Positions 42,068 to 50,366 of a DNA stretch of 64,000 nt are shown here, in pieces; the stretch's first letter is position 1; every line of letters begins with the position of its first letter. The stretch spans positions 1 to 64,000 of the forward strand of contig CAUCKA010000005.1 in NCBI GenBank assembly GCA_958443265.1, read 5' to 3'. Source of the DNA: an uncultured Collinsella sp. (GTDB lineage: Bacteria; Actinomycetota; Coriobacteriia; Coriobacteriales; Coriobacteriaceae). The position numbers and the translations under genes were made by a program. The notes under the pieces are model-generated. The model ran no database searches, was not told the origin of the DNA, and was given only the letters and a program-made list of their open reading frames with translations.

Positions 42068-44369
42068 GCAGACCAGCTCCCTTCAGAGCATCGGTAAGTG
42101 CGGCGCGCGTGTCGCTGGCCATGGGGCATAGCGGCATGCGGTAGTTGGCTTCGATCATACCCATCTGAGCGAGCGCTTCTTTAACGGGGATGGGGTTGAC
42201 CTCGCTAAAGAGGGCATTGATGAGCGGCTGGCCGGCAATCTGGATATCGCGGGCGCGCTCCACGTCGCCGTCCAGATAGGCGCGGCACATGTCATGCACG
42301 AGCTGTGGCTGAACATCGGCCCACACGCTGATGGTGCCCGAGGCGCCCAGGCTCATGAGCGGTACGGTCAGCGCGTCCTCGCCCGAATACATGCGGAAGT
42401 CGTCGGACAGCAGGTGCGCGATCTTTGCGGCATAGGCGACGTTACCTGAGGCCTCCTTGATGCCCATGATGTTGGGGTGCGCGGCCAGGCGCTCTACGTT
42501 GCGCTCGCTGATGCCGCAGCCGCAGCGGCCGGGGATGTTGTACAGGATGCAGGGGATGTCCACGGCATCGGCGACGGTCTTAAAGTGCTGATAGATACCC
42601 TCTTCATTGGATTTGTTGTAGTAGGGGGTAATGAGCAGCAGGCCGTCGGCGCCCAGGCCTTGGTAGGTGAGCGACTTGGTGAGCATCGTCTGCGTGGAGT
42701 TGGAGCCCGAGCCGGCGATGACGGGGACGCGTCCCGCAACCTGCTTGACCACGGCGGCGACAACGGAGTTGTCCTCGTCATCGGTCATCGTGGCACTCTC
42801 GCCGGTGGTGCCCAGGGTGAGGATGGCGTCGGTGCCGTTTTGCAGGTGGAAATCGATAAGGTGCCCAAGCGCGTCAAAGTCGACGCTGCCGTCCTTTTTA
42901 AACGGCGTGACGAGGGCGACGATCGAACCCCCGAGGTTGCGGATATCCATGCTCTTCTCCTTCGCTTCCGCGATCTGGATGCGTTTGTTCCATTGGGCGG
43001 CGACGGCCAGGCGTTCGTCCTGGGCGCGGCGACGGGCGCTTTCGGCGCGCGACTTTGCCAGCAGCTCGCGGCCGCACGGCAGCACGTCGAGCGTGGCAAA
43101 GTAGTCGCCCGGGCGCTCGGCGCGACGAATGAGGTCGGCCGAGCCATCGGGGCGTAGCAGCACCTCGGCGGAGCGCAGGCGGCCGTTGTAGTTGTAGCCC
43201 ATGGAGTAGCCATGCGCGCCGGTATCGTGGATCACGAGCAGGTCGCCCATGTCGATATGCGGCAGCTCGCGGTCGATGGCGAACTTGTCATTGTTCTCGC
43301 ATAGGTTGCCCGTGATGTCGTACGTGTTTGTGACAGGCGCCGCGGTCTTGTCGGCGCCACCCGGCTGACCCATTACCGTAATGTGGTGGTAGGTGCCATA
43401 CATGGCAGGGCGAATCAAATCGACGGCGCTTGCATCGACACCGATATAGTCCTTGTAGATCTGCTTCTCGTGGATGGCCTTGGTGACCAGACAGCCGTAG
43501 GGGCCCATCATAAAGCGGCCCATCTCGGTGCAGATGGCCACATCGCCCATGCCGGCGGGAACCAGGATCTCGTCGTATGCCGCGTGCACTCCCTCGCCGA
43601 TGGCATGGATGTCGTTGGCCTGTTGCTCGGGCAGGTAGGGGATGCCAACGCCGCCGGATAGGTTGATGAAGGCAACGTGTGCGCCGGTCTCGCGTTCCAG
43701 GCGCACGGCAAGCTCAAAGAGGATGCGCGCGAGCTTGGGGTAGTAGTCGTTGGTGACGGTGTTGCTGGCAAGGAATGCGTGGATGCCAAAGTCCTCGGCG
43801 CCCTTGGCCTTGAGTATGCGGAAGGCCTCGAAGAGCTGCTCGGTGGTCATGCCATATTTGGAGTCGCCCGGGTTGTCCATGATGCCGTTGGAGAGCTGGA
43901 ACAGGCCGCCTGGATTAAAGCGGCAGCTGACCGTCTTGGGGATGGGTCCCGCAACACACTCAAAGAACTCGATGTGGCTGATGTCGTCAAAGTTGACGAT
44001 GGCACCCAGTTTGTCGGCGAGCTCAAAGTCGGCAGCCGGCGTATCGTTGGACGAGAACATGATGTCGTGTCCCGTGATACCCAGCGAGCGGGCGATCATG
44101 AGCTCGGTATAGCTCGAGCAATCGCAGCCGCAGCCGTATTCGTTGAGAATGGAGATGAGCGCCGGGTTGGGGTTGGCCTTGACGGCAAAGTATTCCTTAA
44201 AGCCCGGGTTCCATGCAAAGGCGTCGCGCACTTCTTGCATGTTGCGGCGGATGCCCGCCTCGTCGTATAGATGAAACGGCGTGGGGAACTGCTCGACGAT
44301 ATGCTCGAGTGTCTCCTTGTCCACAAACGGCTGCTTGGCCGCATATGCCTCGTTGGGGGTCAATGCCAT
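42060..44369 (-). CDS. lysA-dapA: Diaminopimelate decarboxylase fused in frame to dihydrodipicolinate synthase
   Basis: One uninterrupted 769-codon frame. Residues ~1-455 are a fold-type III PLP decarboxylase (EYFAVKANPNPALI with the PLP lysine; LSGGVGIPYLPEQQ; CTEMGRFMMGPYG; ENNDKF near the active-site C/E/D region). Residues ~474-769 are DapA (GTTGESATM, TPYYNKSNEEG, YNIPGRCG, GIKEASG with the Schiff-base Lys). The ~15-residue joint KRIQIAEAKEKS precedes Met474, which has a strong internal ribosome site at 42957-42962, so a separate DapA may also be made. Substrate steps are the first and last of the lysine branch. Both lie behind a lysine riboswitch. Confidence 0.9.
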   Translation of the reverse strand: MALTPNEAYAAKQPFVDKETLEHIVEQFPTPFHLYDEAGIRRNMQEVRDAFAWNPGFKEYFAVKANPNPALISILNEYGCGCDCSSYTELMIARSLGITGHDIMFSSNDTPAADFELADKLGAIVNFDDISHIEFFECVAGPIPKTVSCRFNPGGLFQLSNGIMDNPGDSKYGMTTEQLFEAFRILKAKGAEDFGIHAFLASNTVTNDYYPKLARILFELAVRLERETGAHVAFINLSGGVGIPYLPEQQANDIHAIGEGVHAAYDEILVPAGMGDVAICTEMGRFMMGPYGCLVTKAIHEKQIYKDYIGVDASAVDLIRPAMYGTYHHITVMGQPGGADKTAAPVTNTYDITGNLCENNDKFAIDRELPHIDMGDLLVIHDTGAHGYSMGYNYNGRLRSAEVLLRPDGSADLIRRAERPGDYFATLDVLPCGRELLAKSRAESARRRAQDERLAVAAQWNKRIQIAEAKEKSMDIRNLGGSIVALVTPFKKDGSVDFDALGHLIDFHLQNGTDAILTLGTTGESATMTDDEDNSVVAAVVKQVAGRVPVIAGSGSNSTQTMLTKSLTYQGLGADGLLLITPYYNKSNEEGIYQHFKTVADAVDIPCILYNIPGRCGCGISERNVERLAAHPNIMGIKEASGNVAYAAKIAHLLSDDFRMYSGEDALTVPLMSLGASGTISVWADVQPQLVHDMCRAYLDGDVERARDIQIAGQPLINALFSEVNPIPVKEALAQMGMIEANYRMPLCPMASDTRAALTDALKGAGLLD
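42951..42963 (-). promoter_or_regulatory. Internal ribosome binding site for dapA
   Basis: AAGGAGAAGAGC lies directly before the ATG at 42950, the normal start of a 296-residue DapA. It makes internal initiation likely even though no stop separates lysA and dapA. Confidence 0.6.
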
Positions 44370-44400
44370 GTCCCGTAAACCTCGCTATCCAGACGGCGCC
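44370..44400 (-). promoter_or_regulatory. lysA ribosome-site region that can pair with the riboswitch 3' end
   Basis: CTGGATAGCGAGG (44379-44391 minus) carries the likely Shine-Dalgarno GCGAGG and is complementary to CGCTATCCGG just after the aptamer (44437-44446). The same 3' strand also forms the aptamer closing helix with GATAG, so the two pairings exclude each other. Confidence 0.55.
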
Positions 44401-44436
44401 ATCTGCGCATCGAATCCGCATAGCGTGGACCCAATG

Positions 44437-44602
44437 TCCGGATAGCGCTCCCGCATTGCTGCAGACAGTCCTGTGGGTGTTTCCCACAGGCCCACCAGGT
44501 TGTTCGTGCCCGAAAAGCCCAGTTCGGCGGGTTTCGCCTCCCCACGGGGTCAAAGCCTGCCGGCTCGCCCGCGGTTCTTCGTGCCCGCGCCTCTATCAAG
44601 TG
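44437..44602 (-). promoter_or_regulatory. Lysine riboswitch (L box)
   Basis: Minus-strand RNA shows the lysine aptamer hallmarks in order: AGAGGCGCGG near 44590, GGGAGGCGAAACCCGCCGAA near 44535, ACTGGG, the GGGCCTGTGGG/CCCACAGG helix, then ACTGTC near 44466. The closing helix is GATAG/CTATC. It sits 70 bases before the lysA start in an operon devoted to diaminopimelate and lysine. Ligand and class are from motif recall; a covariance model would confirm. Confidence 0.82.
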
Positions 44603-44747
44603 GTAACGACCCTACCACGTTGCACTTTACCAAACAAGAGTATTCGTATATAACGTTTAAAAAATGCAGGGATATGCTGGAAACATGTGCGCCACAATCC
44701 TGTATCACAATAAGTTGCAACAGATGTGCCTCACGAAGGGATCCTCT

Positions 44748-45935
44748 ATGACCGAGCTCCAAGAACTCCGTTGCTATCGCCGCGATCTCCATCGCATTCC
44801 GGAGCTCGATTTCGATCTTCCGCAAACCATTGCCTATATCGAGGGCGTGCTGGCACCGCTCACCTGCGAAGTGACCCATCCGTGCCCCAGCTGTGTCTGT
44901 GCTTTCTTCGACGCCGGCGTTGACGCCGCGCATGCCACGGCGATTCGCGCCGATATGGATGCGCTGCCCATCGCGGAGGCGACGGGAGCGGCCTTTGCCT
45001 CGACCCATCCCGGCAAGATGCACGCTTGCGGACATGACGGACACATGGCCATGGCGCTTGCCGCCGCGACGTATGTCGACCGTACGATTCGCGAACAGCC
45101 GGGCGCCATTGGGCGCAACGTTCTCTTTGTGTTCCAGCCGGCCGAGGAAACGACCGGTGGTGCCAAGACGGTATGCGAGAGTGGTGTGTTCGAGCGCTAT
45201 GGGGCCGACCGCATTTTTGGCTTCCATGTGTGGCCCGATCTGCCTGCCGGCACGTTGGCGAGTTGTTCCGGTCCGCTGCTGGCGCGTTCGAGCGAGACGC
45301 ATATCCATATTCACGGTACGAGCATCCACATCGCTAAGACCTATGGTGTGCCGGTCGGGGAGTCGCACGATGCCGCGTTGGCGGCAGCAAAGTTTTTGGT
45401 TGCCGAGCGCGAGCTGATGGACGAGCTGGGCACCGACGAGCCCTGTATCGGTAAGTTTGGTCTGCTGCAGGCCGGTACGGTTTGTAACGCGGTGGCGGGG
45501 GAGGCCCATGTGGCCGGAAGCCTGCGTGTGTTTACGGACGACATGTTCGACCGTGCACGCGAGGGTGTGTGCCGCGTGCTTGATGAGGCATGCGCTGCAA
45601 CGGGCTGCACGTACGATCTCGACTTTGCCGAGGGCTATCCGCCGGTCGACAACGACCCCGAGTTGTTTGCTCGAATCGCGCCTGCTCTGCCCGAGTTACA
45701 GCTCGTGGACGAGCCGCTGCTGATTGCCGAGGATTTCGCGTTCTACCAACGCCATCTGCCGGGCGTGTTTTTCCTGCTGGGCACGGGTATGCCAGAGGAC
45801 CAAGACAACCCGAGTGATTCGGATGGCTGCCCCGCCTATGCCACAAGCGCTCTGCATACCGATAGCATGCTCTTCGACGAGGAAATCCTTCTCAAAGGCC
45901 TCGATGTCTACAAACGATTGCTTGTGATGGAGTGA
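44748..45935 (+). CDS. M20-family amidohydrolase, likely N-acetyldiaminopimelate deacetylase
   Basis: A 395-residue M20D peptidase. RRDLHRIPELDFDLPQT at the start, RADMDALPIAEATG, HACGHDGHMAMAL, FQPAEETTGGAKTV and the C-terminal HTDSMLFDEEILLKG give the metal ligands. M20D enzymes include N-acetyl-LL-diaminopimelate deacetylase and hippurate/IAA hydrolases. Divergent from and adjacent to the lysA-dapA-dapB-dapH operon, it fits the deacetylase step that follows DapH and an aminotransferase. The ATG at 44748 follows AAGGGATCC. Whether it shares lysine control is not visible; its own leader lacks the aptamer. Confidence 0.86.
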   Translation: MTELQELRCYRRDLHRIPELDFDLPQTIAYIEGVLAPLTCEVTHPCPSCVCAFFDAGVDAAHATAIRADMDALPIAEATGAAFASTHPGKMHACGHDGHMAMALAAATYVDRTIREQPGAIGRNVLFVFQPAEETTGGAKTVCESGVFERYGADRIFGFHVWPDLPAGTLASCSGPLLARSSETHIHIHGTSIHIAKTYGVPVGESHDAALAAAKFLVAERELMDELGTDEPCIGKFGLLQAGTVCNAVAGEAHVAGSLRVFTDDMFDRAREGVCRVLDEACAATGCTYDLDFAEGYPPVDNDPELFARIAPALPELQLVDEPLLIAEDFAFYQRHLPGVFFLLGTGMPEDQDNPSDSDGCPAYATSALHTDSMLFDEEILLKGLDVYKRLLVME

Positions 45936-45937
45936 CG

Positions 45938-46261
45938 ATGAGGCGACGTCGGCAATCAGCCGTATATAGTCCGGGTGGATGCGGGTGCGGTTTGCTGCTG
46001 CTTCCGGTCATCGCTGTGAGCATTGGCGTGATGTTTGCGCTTGCTGGGCTTGCCGCGGCGGCGCTCGTGCTGTTTATCACTGCCATCGGCGTGACGATTT
46101 GGCTCTGCCGCAATCGCGGGCAACGCCGTGCCGACGGTAAAACCAATGTCGGCTGGGTCGTCTTTCTGATCATTGCGTACCTGCTGAGTGTCAGCTACCT
46201 TGTTTTCTTTGTCCTGTTGATGATCAGTGCTTTTACCGGGGAATCCGTCACGGTGGGTTGA
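45938..46261 (+). CDS. Small two-segment membrane protein
   Basis: A 107-residue protein with a basic N-terminus (MRRRRQSAVYSPGG), a long hydrophobic region ~16-50 (CGLLLLPVIAVSIGVMFALAGLAAAALVLFITAIG) and a second segment ~70-98. No domain is recognised. The ATG at 45938 is five bases after GGAG and overlaps the end region of the M20 gene, 2 bases after its stop, so it is likely co-transcribed. Confidence 0.6.
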   Translation: MRRRRQSAVYSPGGCGCGLLLLPVIAVSIGVMFALAGLAAAALVLFITAIGVTIWLCRNRGQRRADGKTNVGWVVFLIIAYLLSVSYLVFFVLLMISAFTGESVTVG

Positions 46262-46365
46262 TCACTGCTGGCAGACGGCCGCGCAAAGTGCGTTTGCTCG
46301 GCGTTTGGATAACTGCATTGGCCGTTTACCGCAACCTTAGCTCTCAGCTAATGAATTCAAGTTCA

Positions 46366-46419
46366 ATCCTTCCTACGATGTGCTGTGTGCCGGCACGGTA
46401 GCCGGATCGTAGGAAGGAT
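46366..46419 (+). promoter_or_regulatory. 14-bp inverted repeat covering the ribosome site of the FxLYD gene
   Basis: ATCCTTCCTACGAT (46366-46379) is the exact reverse complement of ATCGTAGGAAGGAT (46406-46419), with a 26-base loop. The 3' arm contains the Shine-Dalgarno AGGAAGG; the ATG is at 46425. The folded RNA would block translation; melting or a competing pairing would release it. Confidence 0.6.
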
Positions 46420-46424
46420 GAATA

Positions 46425-46868
46425 ATGGCAAAAGAGGGAAAGAAGCCGATCGGCAAGATTGTCCTAGGCATCATCGTGGTGCTGGTTATTGTCGGTGCCG
46501 TGGGCTCTATGGGCGGCAACTCAACCGATTCGTCTGCGAGCGATTCGGCAAAACCTGCCGAGACGGCACAGCAGGCTGAGGAGCAAAAAGAACCGCAAGA
46601 ACCGTATACCATTGCTGACGAGGCTGAAGACACTTCCAATCAGTTTACCTATAAGATCACGGGCACGCTGACCAATAACACTGACAAGGAAAAGAGCTAC
46701 ATTCAGATTGAATATGTTCTGTATGATGCCGATGGCAACCAGGTTGGAACGGCTCTTGCAAACACCAATCATCTGAAGGCGGGCGGCTCCTGGAAGTTCG
46801 AGGCGCTGGGTACGGTGTCTCCCGACCAGGTTGCTAGCTGGGAGCGTTCGGACGTAAGCGGTTTCTAG
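46425..46868 (+). CDS. FxLYD-domain membrane protein
   Basis: A 147-residue protein with one transmembrane segment (KIVLGIIVVLVIVGAVGSMGG, ~10-30), a Ser/Glu-rich linker, and a C-terminal beta-sandwich of the FxLYD type (FTYKITGTLTNNTDKEKSYIQIEYVLYDADGNQVGTALANT). The domain is exposed outside the membrane in an N-in topology. Function of such proteins is unknown. The start at 46425 is six bases after the ribosome site occluded by the hairpin. It is followed 32 bases on by an HTH gene and then a protein kinase. Confidence 0.8.
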   Translation: MAKEGKKPIGKIVLGIIVVLVIVGAVGSMGGNSTDSSASDSAKPAETAQQAEEQKEPQEPYTIADEAEDTSNQFTYKITGTLTNNTDKEKSYIQIEYVLYDADGNQVGTALANTNHLKAGGSWKFEALGTVSPDQVASWERSDVSGF

Positions 46869-46900
46869 CATGTTGCATGCACTGGGGGAGGTGAGGTCGT

Positions 46901-47323
46901 ATGCCCGATAAAAAGATGACTGACGAGTTACTCAATGAGCTTCTCGACGCGCCAAACATCGATGGCTATATCAAGGAGCACGACTTTGCCACCCCGTCGC
47001 TTTCGGACTACCTGAAGCAACTGCTGCAGGAAAAGGGCTTGGAGCGCTCGCGCGTGGTTCGTATGGCCGATCTCAATGAGACCTTTGGCTATCAGATCTT
47101 TACCGGTGCGCGTCATCCGAGCCGCAATAAGGTGCTGCAGATTGCCTTTGCGATGGCGCTGACGCTCAAAGAGACTAACCGTGCGCTGACGGCTGCCGGG
47201 GTAAGCGTCCTTAACTGCAAGGACCGTCGCGATGCGATCATCATCTTCTGTATCGATCGCGGGTGCAGCCTCCAAAAGGTCAACGAGGAGCTGTATCGCT
47301 TTGGCGAGGAGACGGTGAGTTAG
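46901..47323 (+). CDS. HTH (XRE-like) partner protein of the Ser/Thr kinase
   Basis: A 140-residue protein. LSDYLKQLLQEKGLERSRVVRMADLNETFGYQIFTGARHPSRNKVLQIAFAM looks like an XRE-type helix-turn-helix; flanking helices are acidic. Start at 46901 follows GGGAGGTGAGG. It is followed 98 bases later by the Ser/Thr kinase gene; such HTH/kinase pairs recur in Firmicutes and Coriobacteria to my recollection. It may be a kinase substrate or regulator; DNA target unknown. Confidence 0.72.
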   Translation: MPDKKMTDELLNELLDAPNIDGYIKEHDFATPSLSDYLKQLLQEKGLERSRVVRMADLNETFGYQIFTGARHPSRNKVLQIAFAMALTLKETNRALTAAGVSVLNCKDRRDAIIIFCIDRGCSLQKVNEELYRFGEETVS

Positions 47324-47421
47324 CGGCTGATATCTGAGCCGGCGGAGCTGCCGAACAACGATGCAAACGAACGGGGCGCGGATGCCATGGGGTGTCTGCG
47401 CCCTGCGCTATGATGGAGGCT

Positions 47422-48801
47422 ATGGATAATCAGACCCCAACATATTACGATGATGAGCTGACCGCAGCGCTTGCCGAGCACCTGGCGTCGCTCGATCGTG
47501 ACGACAGCTATCGCGTGGAGCGTGTACTTAAGCGCTCGTCCGTTGAAACAACCGAGCTTGTGTACTTTGAAGGAACCGGCGGTGGTTCGCTCGGCCCCTT
47601 TGTCCGTAAACGCATCGATGCTTCGGCTCAAATCGGCGGGGCATACGAGCGTCTGTTTGCCGCTCAGCGGGCAGGCAGGCGTTTTGAGCACCTGCCCAGA
47701 ATCGTCGATTGTCGTCGTGTGGGCGACGAGCTCAACGTGGTTATGGAATACATCGAAGGGGAGACGCTCGGGGCGCTGGTGTACCGTCTGGGAGCCACCC
47801 CCGATTATGCGCGTGAATTGTATCCTGCCCTATGCGATGCCGTGGGCGAGCTCCACACCGGTTTTGCAATAGCGGGGGAGACGTCGGCGCCGGTGATCCA
47901 TCGCGACCTCAAGCCGTCGAATATCATCGTGACAGGTGCCAACTATACGCCTGATGACGGCCTGACGTTTTCATCGCTGGTGATTATCGACTTGGGGATC
48001 GCGCGCGTATGGCGCGATGGCGCCGATGCCGATACCGTCAAGTTTGGGACACGGCCCTATGCGCCGCCCGAGCAGTATGGGTTTGGGCAGACGAGCGTGC
48101 GAAGCGACGTCTACGCACTTGGCGCCCTGTTGTTCTTCTGCTTGACGGGAGTCGACCCTAAACCAGGGCTCGACATGCGCGAGCAATGCGAGGCGCGCGG
48201 CATTCCCACTCCACTTGCCGATGCCGTCTGCATGTCGATGGCGCTCGACCCGGCCAAGCGTTTTGCGAGCGCGGAAGCGTTGGGACGGGCGACGCGCGCG
48301 GCATACGATCTAAGTCGCCCCGTGCGGCCTCCTGCGCCTGTGCTTGTCCGTGCTCCGGCCTCGGAGACGGCGTTGACGCCCCAAGGGCTCCAGAACCCCA
48401 CAGGGCTTCCTAGGCCTGCCGCCTCTGTTGCATGCGGTCTGCTCTCTCGCGTTCCGGAGTCTCTGGGGCGTATTTGGAATACGCTCGTCTGCTTCTCACT
48501 GCTTGTGTTCTTTGCCGGAAGTCACTTTGCCGTCTTTCACCCCACGGGAGCAAACCAAAGCTACCCGACGTGGCTTCTCATAATCGAGTATTTTTTCTTT
48601 GTCGATGGCCTTATGGTGCTTATGCATTTTGCGCTGCTCGATAAGCGCCGTCTTCGTCGGCGATTCGCACTGCTCGACAGCTATCGCGGCAAGAAGCTCG
48701 CGAAACTCTGGCTCAAGGCATTGGGTGTGCTGCTCCTATGCATGATCGTCATAGTCGCGGTTGCCAATGCGACCGGCGTCGTCGATACCTCCGCTACCTA
48801 A
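47422..48801 (+). CDS. Ser/Thr protein kinase with C-terminal membrane segments
   Basis: A 459-residue eukaryotic-type kinase. The fold spans ~30-290: a lysine in FVRKRI, EYIEGETLGALVYRLG, HRDLKPSNIIV near residue 160, IIDLGIARVW (DLG in place of DFG) and APPEQYG. A Pro-rich linker is followed by two or three membrane segments (about 345-450). No extracellular PASTA repeats, unlike PknB. The ATG at 47422 was chosen because GGAGG is close upstream; GTG 47392 and ATG 47410 are alternatives. Paired with the HTH protein upstream. Confidence 0.84.
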   Translation: MDNQTPTYYDDELTAALAEHLASLDRDDSYRVERVLKRSSVETTELVYFEGTGGGSLGPFVRKRIDASAQIGGAYERLFAAQRAGRRFEHLPRIVDCRRVGDELNVVMEYIEGETLGALVYRLGATPDYARELYPALCDAVGELHTGFAIAGETSAPVIHRDLKPSNIIVTGANYTPDDGLTFSSLVIIDLGIARVWRDGADADTVKFGTRPYAPPEQYGFGQTSVRSDVYALGALLFFCLTGVDPKPGLDMREQCEARGIPTPLADAVCMSMALDPAKRFASAEALGRATRAAYDLSRPVRPPAPVLVRAPASETALTPQGLQNPTGLPRPAASVACGLLSRVPESLGRIWNTLVCFSLLVFFAGSHFAVFHPTGANQSYPTWLLIIEYFFFVDGLMVLMHFALLDKRRLRRRFALLDSYRGKKLAKLWLKALGVLLLCMIVIVAVANATGVVDTSAT

Positions 48802-48804
48802 AAG

Positions 48805-48829
48805 AAAAGGGCCCCATTGGGGCCCTTTG
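48805..48829. terminator. Bidirectional terminator after the kinase
   Basis: AAAGGGCCCC pairs with GGGGCCCTTT around ATT. It lies between convergent genes. Confidence 0.8.
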
Positions 48830-48838
48830 CAGTTGCAC

Positions 48839-49972
48839 TTAGATGCGGTTCATCTGAGCGGCGACTTTGTTGTACCAGTCCTGCCACGTGGGCGGGCAGT
48901 ACTTTTTGGCCGCTGCCGGGGTAAGGGTGGAGCCGTAGTTGGCGCCCAGATAGGCGACGTGAGCGGAGATGCCCTCGCTCCAGCTGCCAAAGCTGCGCCA
49001 ACCGCCGCCACGGGCACTCCAGCCCCAGGCGTTGTAAGAATTGGCGCAATAAGCACCCTTGGTGCTCTCGATGCAGGCGATGGCGGGGGACCAACGGGGA
49101 TCGACACCGGTATTCCAAGCGGCGACGGCAAAGTTGTAGCCCTGGCCTGCCATGGGGGAGCCGGCGAGATAATTGTCGATGCGGCTCGTCCACTCATTAA
49201 TGAACGAATCGTAATCGGAGCTACCGGTATTGGCGTTGTTCACCGTGGTGTCGATGGTGGTGTTGGTGTTGGTGGCCTGGCTGCTGGAATTGCTGCCGCT
49301 TACGCCCTCGCCCGAGAGCTTCTCGGCGGCAGCGGCCTTATCGGCCTCAAGCTTGGCAAGCTCGGCGGCATTTTCCTGCTCGGCTTTTGCCTGTGCCTCG
49401 CTGCGGAGCTGCTGGGCCTGCGCCAGCGCATCCTCGGCGTTTTTCTGCTCTGCCTCAAGCTGTGACTTGGCCTGCTGGAGCTCGGCCTTGTTCTGCTCAA
49501 GTTCGGTTTGCATGTTATTGAGCTCTTCGATCTCGTCGACGCTCGAGCTCGTGATCTGGTTGGTGTATTTGCAGGTCGTGATGAACTCACCCAGGCTCTG
49601 CGCGTTGACCAGGAAGCTCACGATGGGATTGGTGCCCTTCTGATACTTGTACAGATCGCGCATGGCAGAGCTTGCCTTGGCCTGCTGCTCGGGAAGCTTA
49701 GCCTCGATTTCCTCGATGCTCGCCTCATTGGAGTCAATCTGCTTTTGCAGGTCATCGAGTTTGGTGCGGGCGTCGTTGTAGGCGCTCGTGGCGGCTTCGA
49801 TCTTCTGCTGGGCTGCGGAAAGCTGGTCCTGCGTTGCCTGCGAGGCGGCATACGCCGCAACGGGGGAGAGCATCGGCGTGGCCGTCAGCGCAACGGCGAG
49901 CGCGGCGCTCGTGATGATACGAGCCGGCTTCGACGCAATGAGCGCTGCGGTGCGATGATTCGAATGCTGCAT
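48839..49972 (-). CDS. Secreted coiled-coil protein with lysozyme-like C-terminus
   Basis: A 377-residue exported protein. A signal peptide ends near SPVAAYAA. Residues ~35-215 are PcsB/EnvC-like coiled coil (QAKASSAMRDLYKYQKGTNPIVSFLVNAQSLGEF is the family-typical break), followed by a Ser/Asn/Thr linker and a C-terminal domain (~255-377: ACIESTKGAYCANSYNAWGWSARGGGWRSFGSWSEGISAHVAYL) resembling glucosaminidase/transglycosylase-type wall hydrolases. Likely role is peptidoglycan cleavage at division. Start at 49972 follows AGAGGGACTGG; the more distal ATG at 49987 lacks that site. Confidence 0.8.
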   Translation of the reverse strand: MQHSNHRTAALIASKPARIITSAALAVALTATPMLSPVAAYAASQATQDQLSAAQQKIEAATSAYNDARTKLDDLQKQIDSNEASIEEIEAKLPEQQAKASSAMRDLYKYQKGTNPIVSFLVNAQSLGEFITTCKYTNQITSSSVDEIEELNNMQTELEQNKAELQQAKSQLEAEQKNAEDALAQAQQLRSEAQAKAEQENAAELAKLEADKAAAAEKLSGEGVSGSNSSSQATNTNTTIDTTVNNANTGSSDYDSFINEWTSRIDNYLAGSPMAGQGYNFAVAAWNTGVDPRWSPAIACIESTKGAYCANSYNAWGWSARGGGWRSFGSWSEGISAHVAYLGANYGSTLTPAAAKKYCPPTWQDWYNKVAAQMNRI

Positions 49973-50366
49973 CCAGTCCCTCTGCAATCAATCGTAGGTT
50001 ATGGTTCGAACGGTATTCTACTACTGCTTTCGACCTCAACTTGAACCTTAAAGGTTCCAAAGGGTCAAGTTGAACTTGAGGCTTTGGCTTTGACCTGCAG
50101 TTATGATGAATTGTTGAGAAACCATAGAGTTCAACTTTAACGTTACGGGGGCCTGTTTAAGAGGGGTTTGGGGCTGTAAAAGCTTTCTCAACAGGGGGTT
50201 TGCAGCTACAAGGCTTCATCGCGGTGAGTGCGGCCTTTATGCTGGATGATTGCGTTGATTGCCATAGATACGGTGGAGCTTTGGGAGCCGGCGGCTTGGC
50301 ACGCTAGAATTAATCAGTTGCGCAAAGACCGCCCGTTGTGTGGGCAGTTCATGATAGGAAGTTTCC
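49973..50366. other. 394-base divergent intergenic region
   Basis: Holds nested palindromes: GAACCTTAAAGGTTC (50043-50057) within a wider CTCAACTTGA/TCAAGTTGA hairpin (about 50033-50085). Towards the plus-strand gene, TTGGGA (50281-50286) and TAGAAT (50305-50310) with an 18-base spacer make a good promoter. No gene is supported. Confidence 0.55.
50281..50310 (+). promoter_or_regulatory. Promoter candidate for the ATP-grasp ligase
   Basis: TTGGGA (50281-50286), 18-base spacer, TAGAAT (50305-50310); 57 bases before the start codon. Confidence 0.45.
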
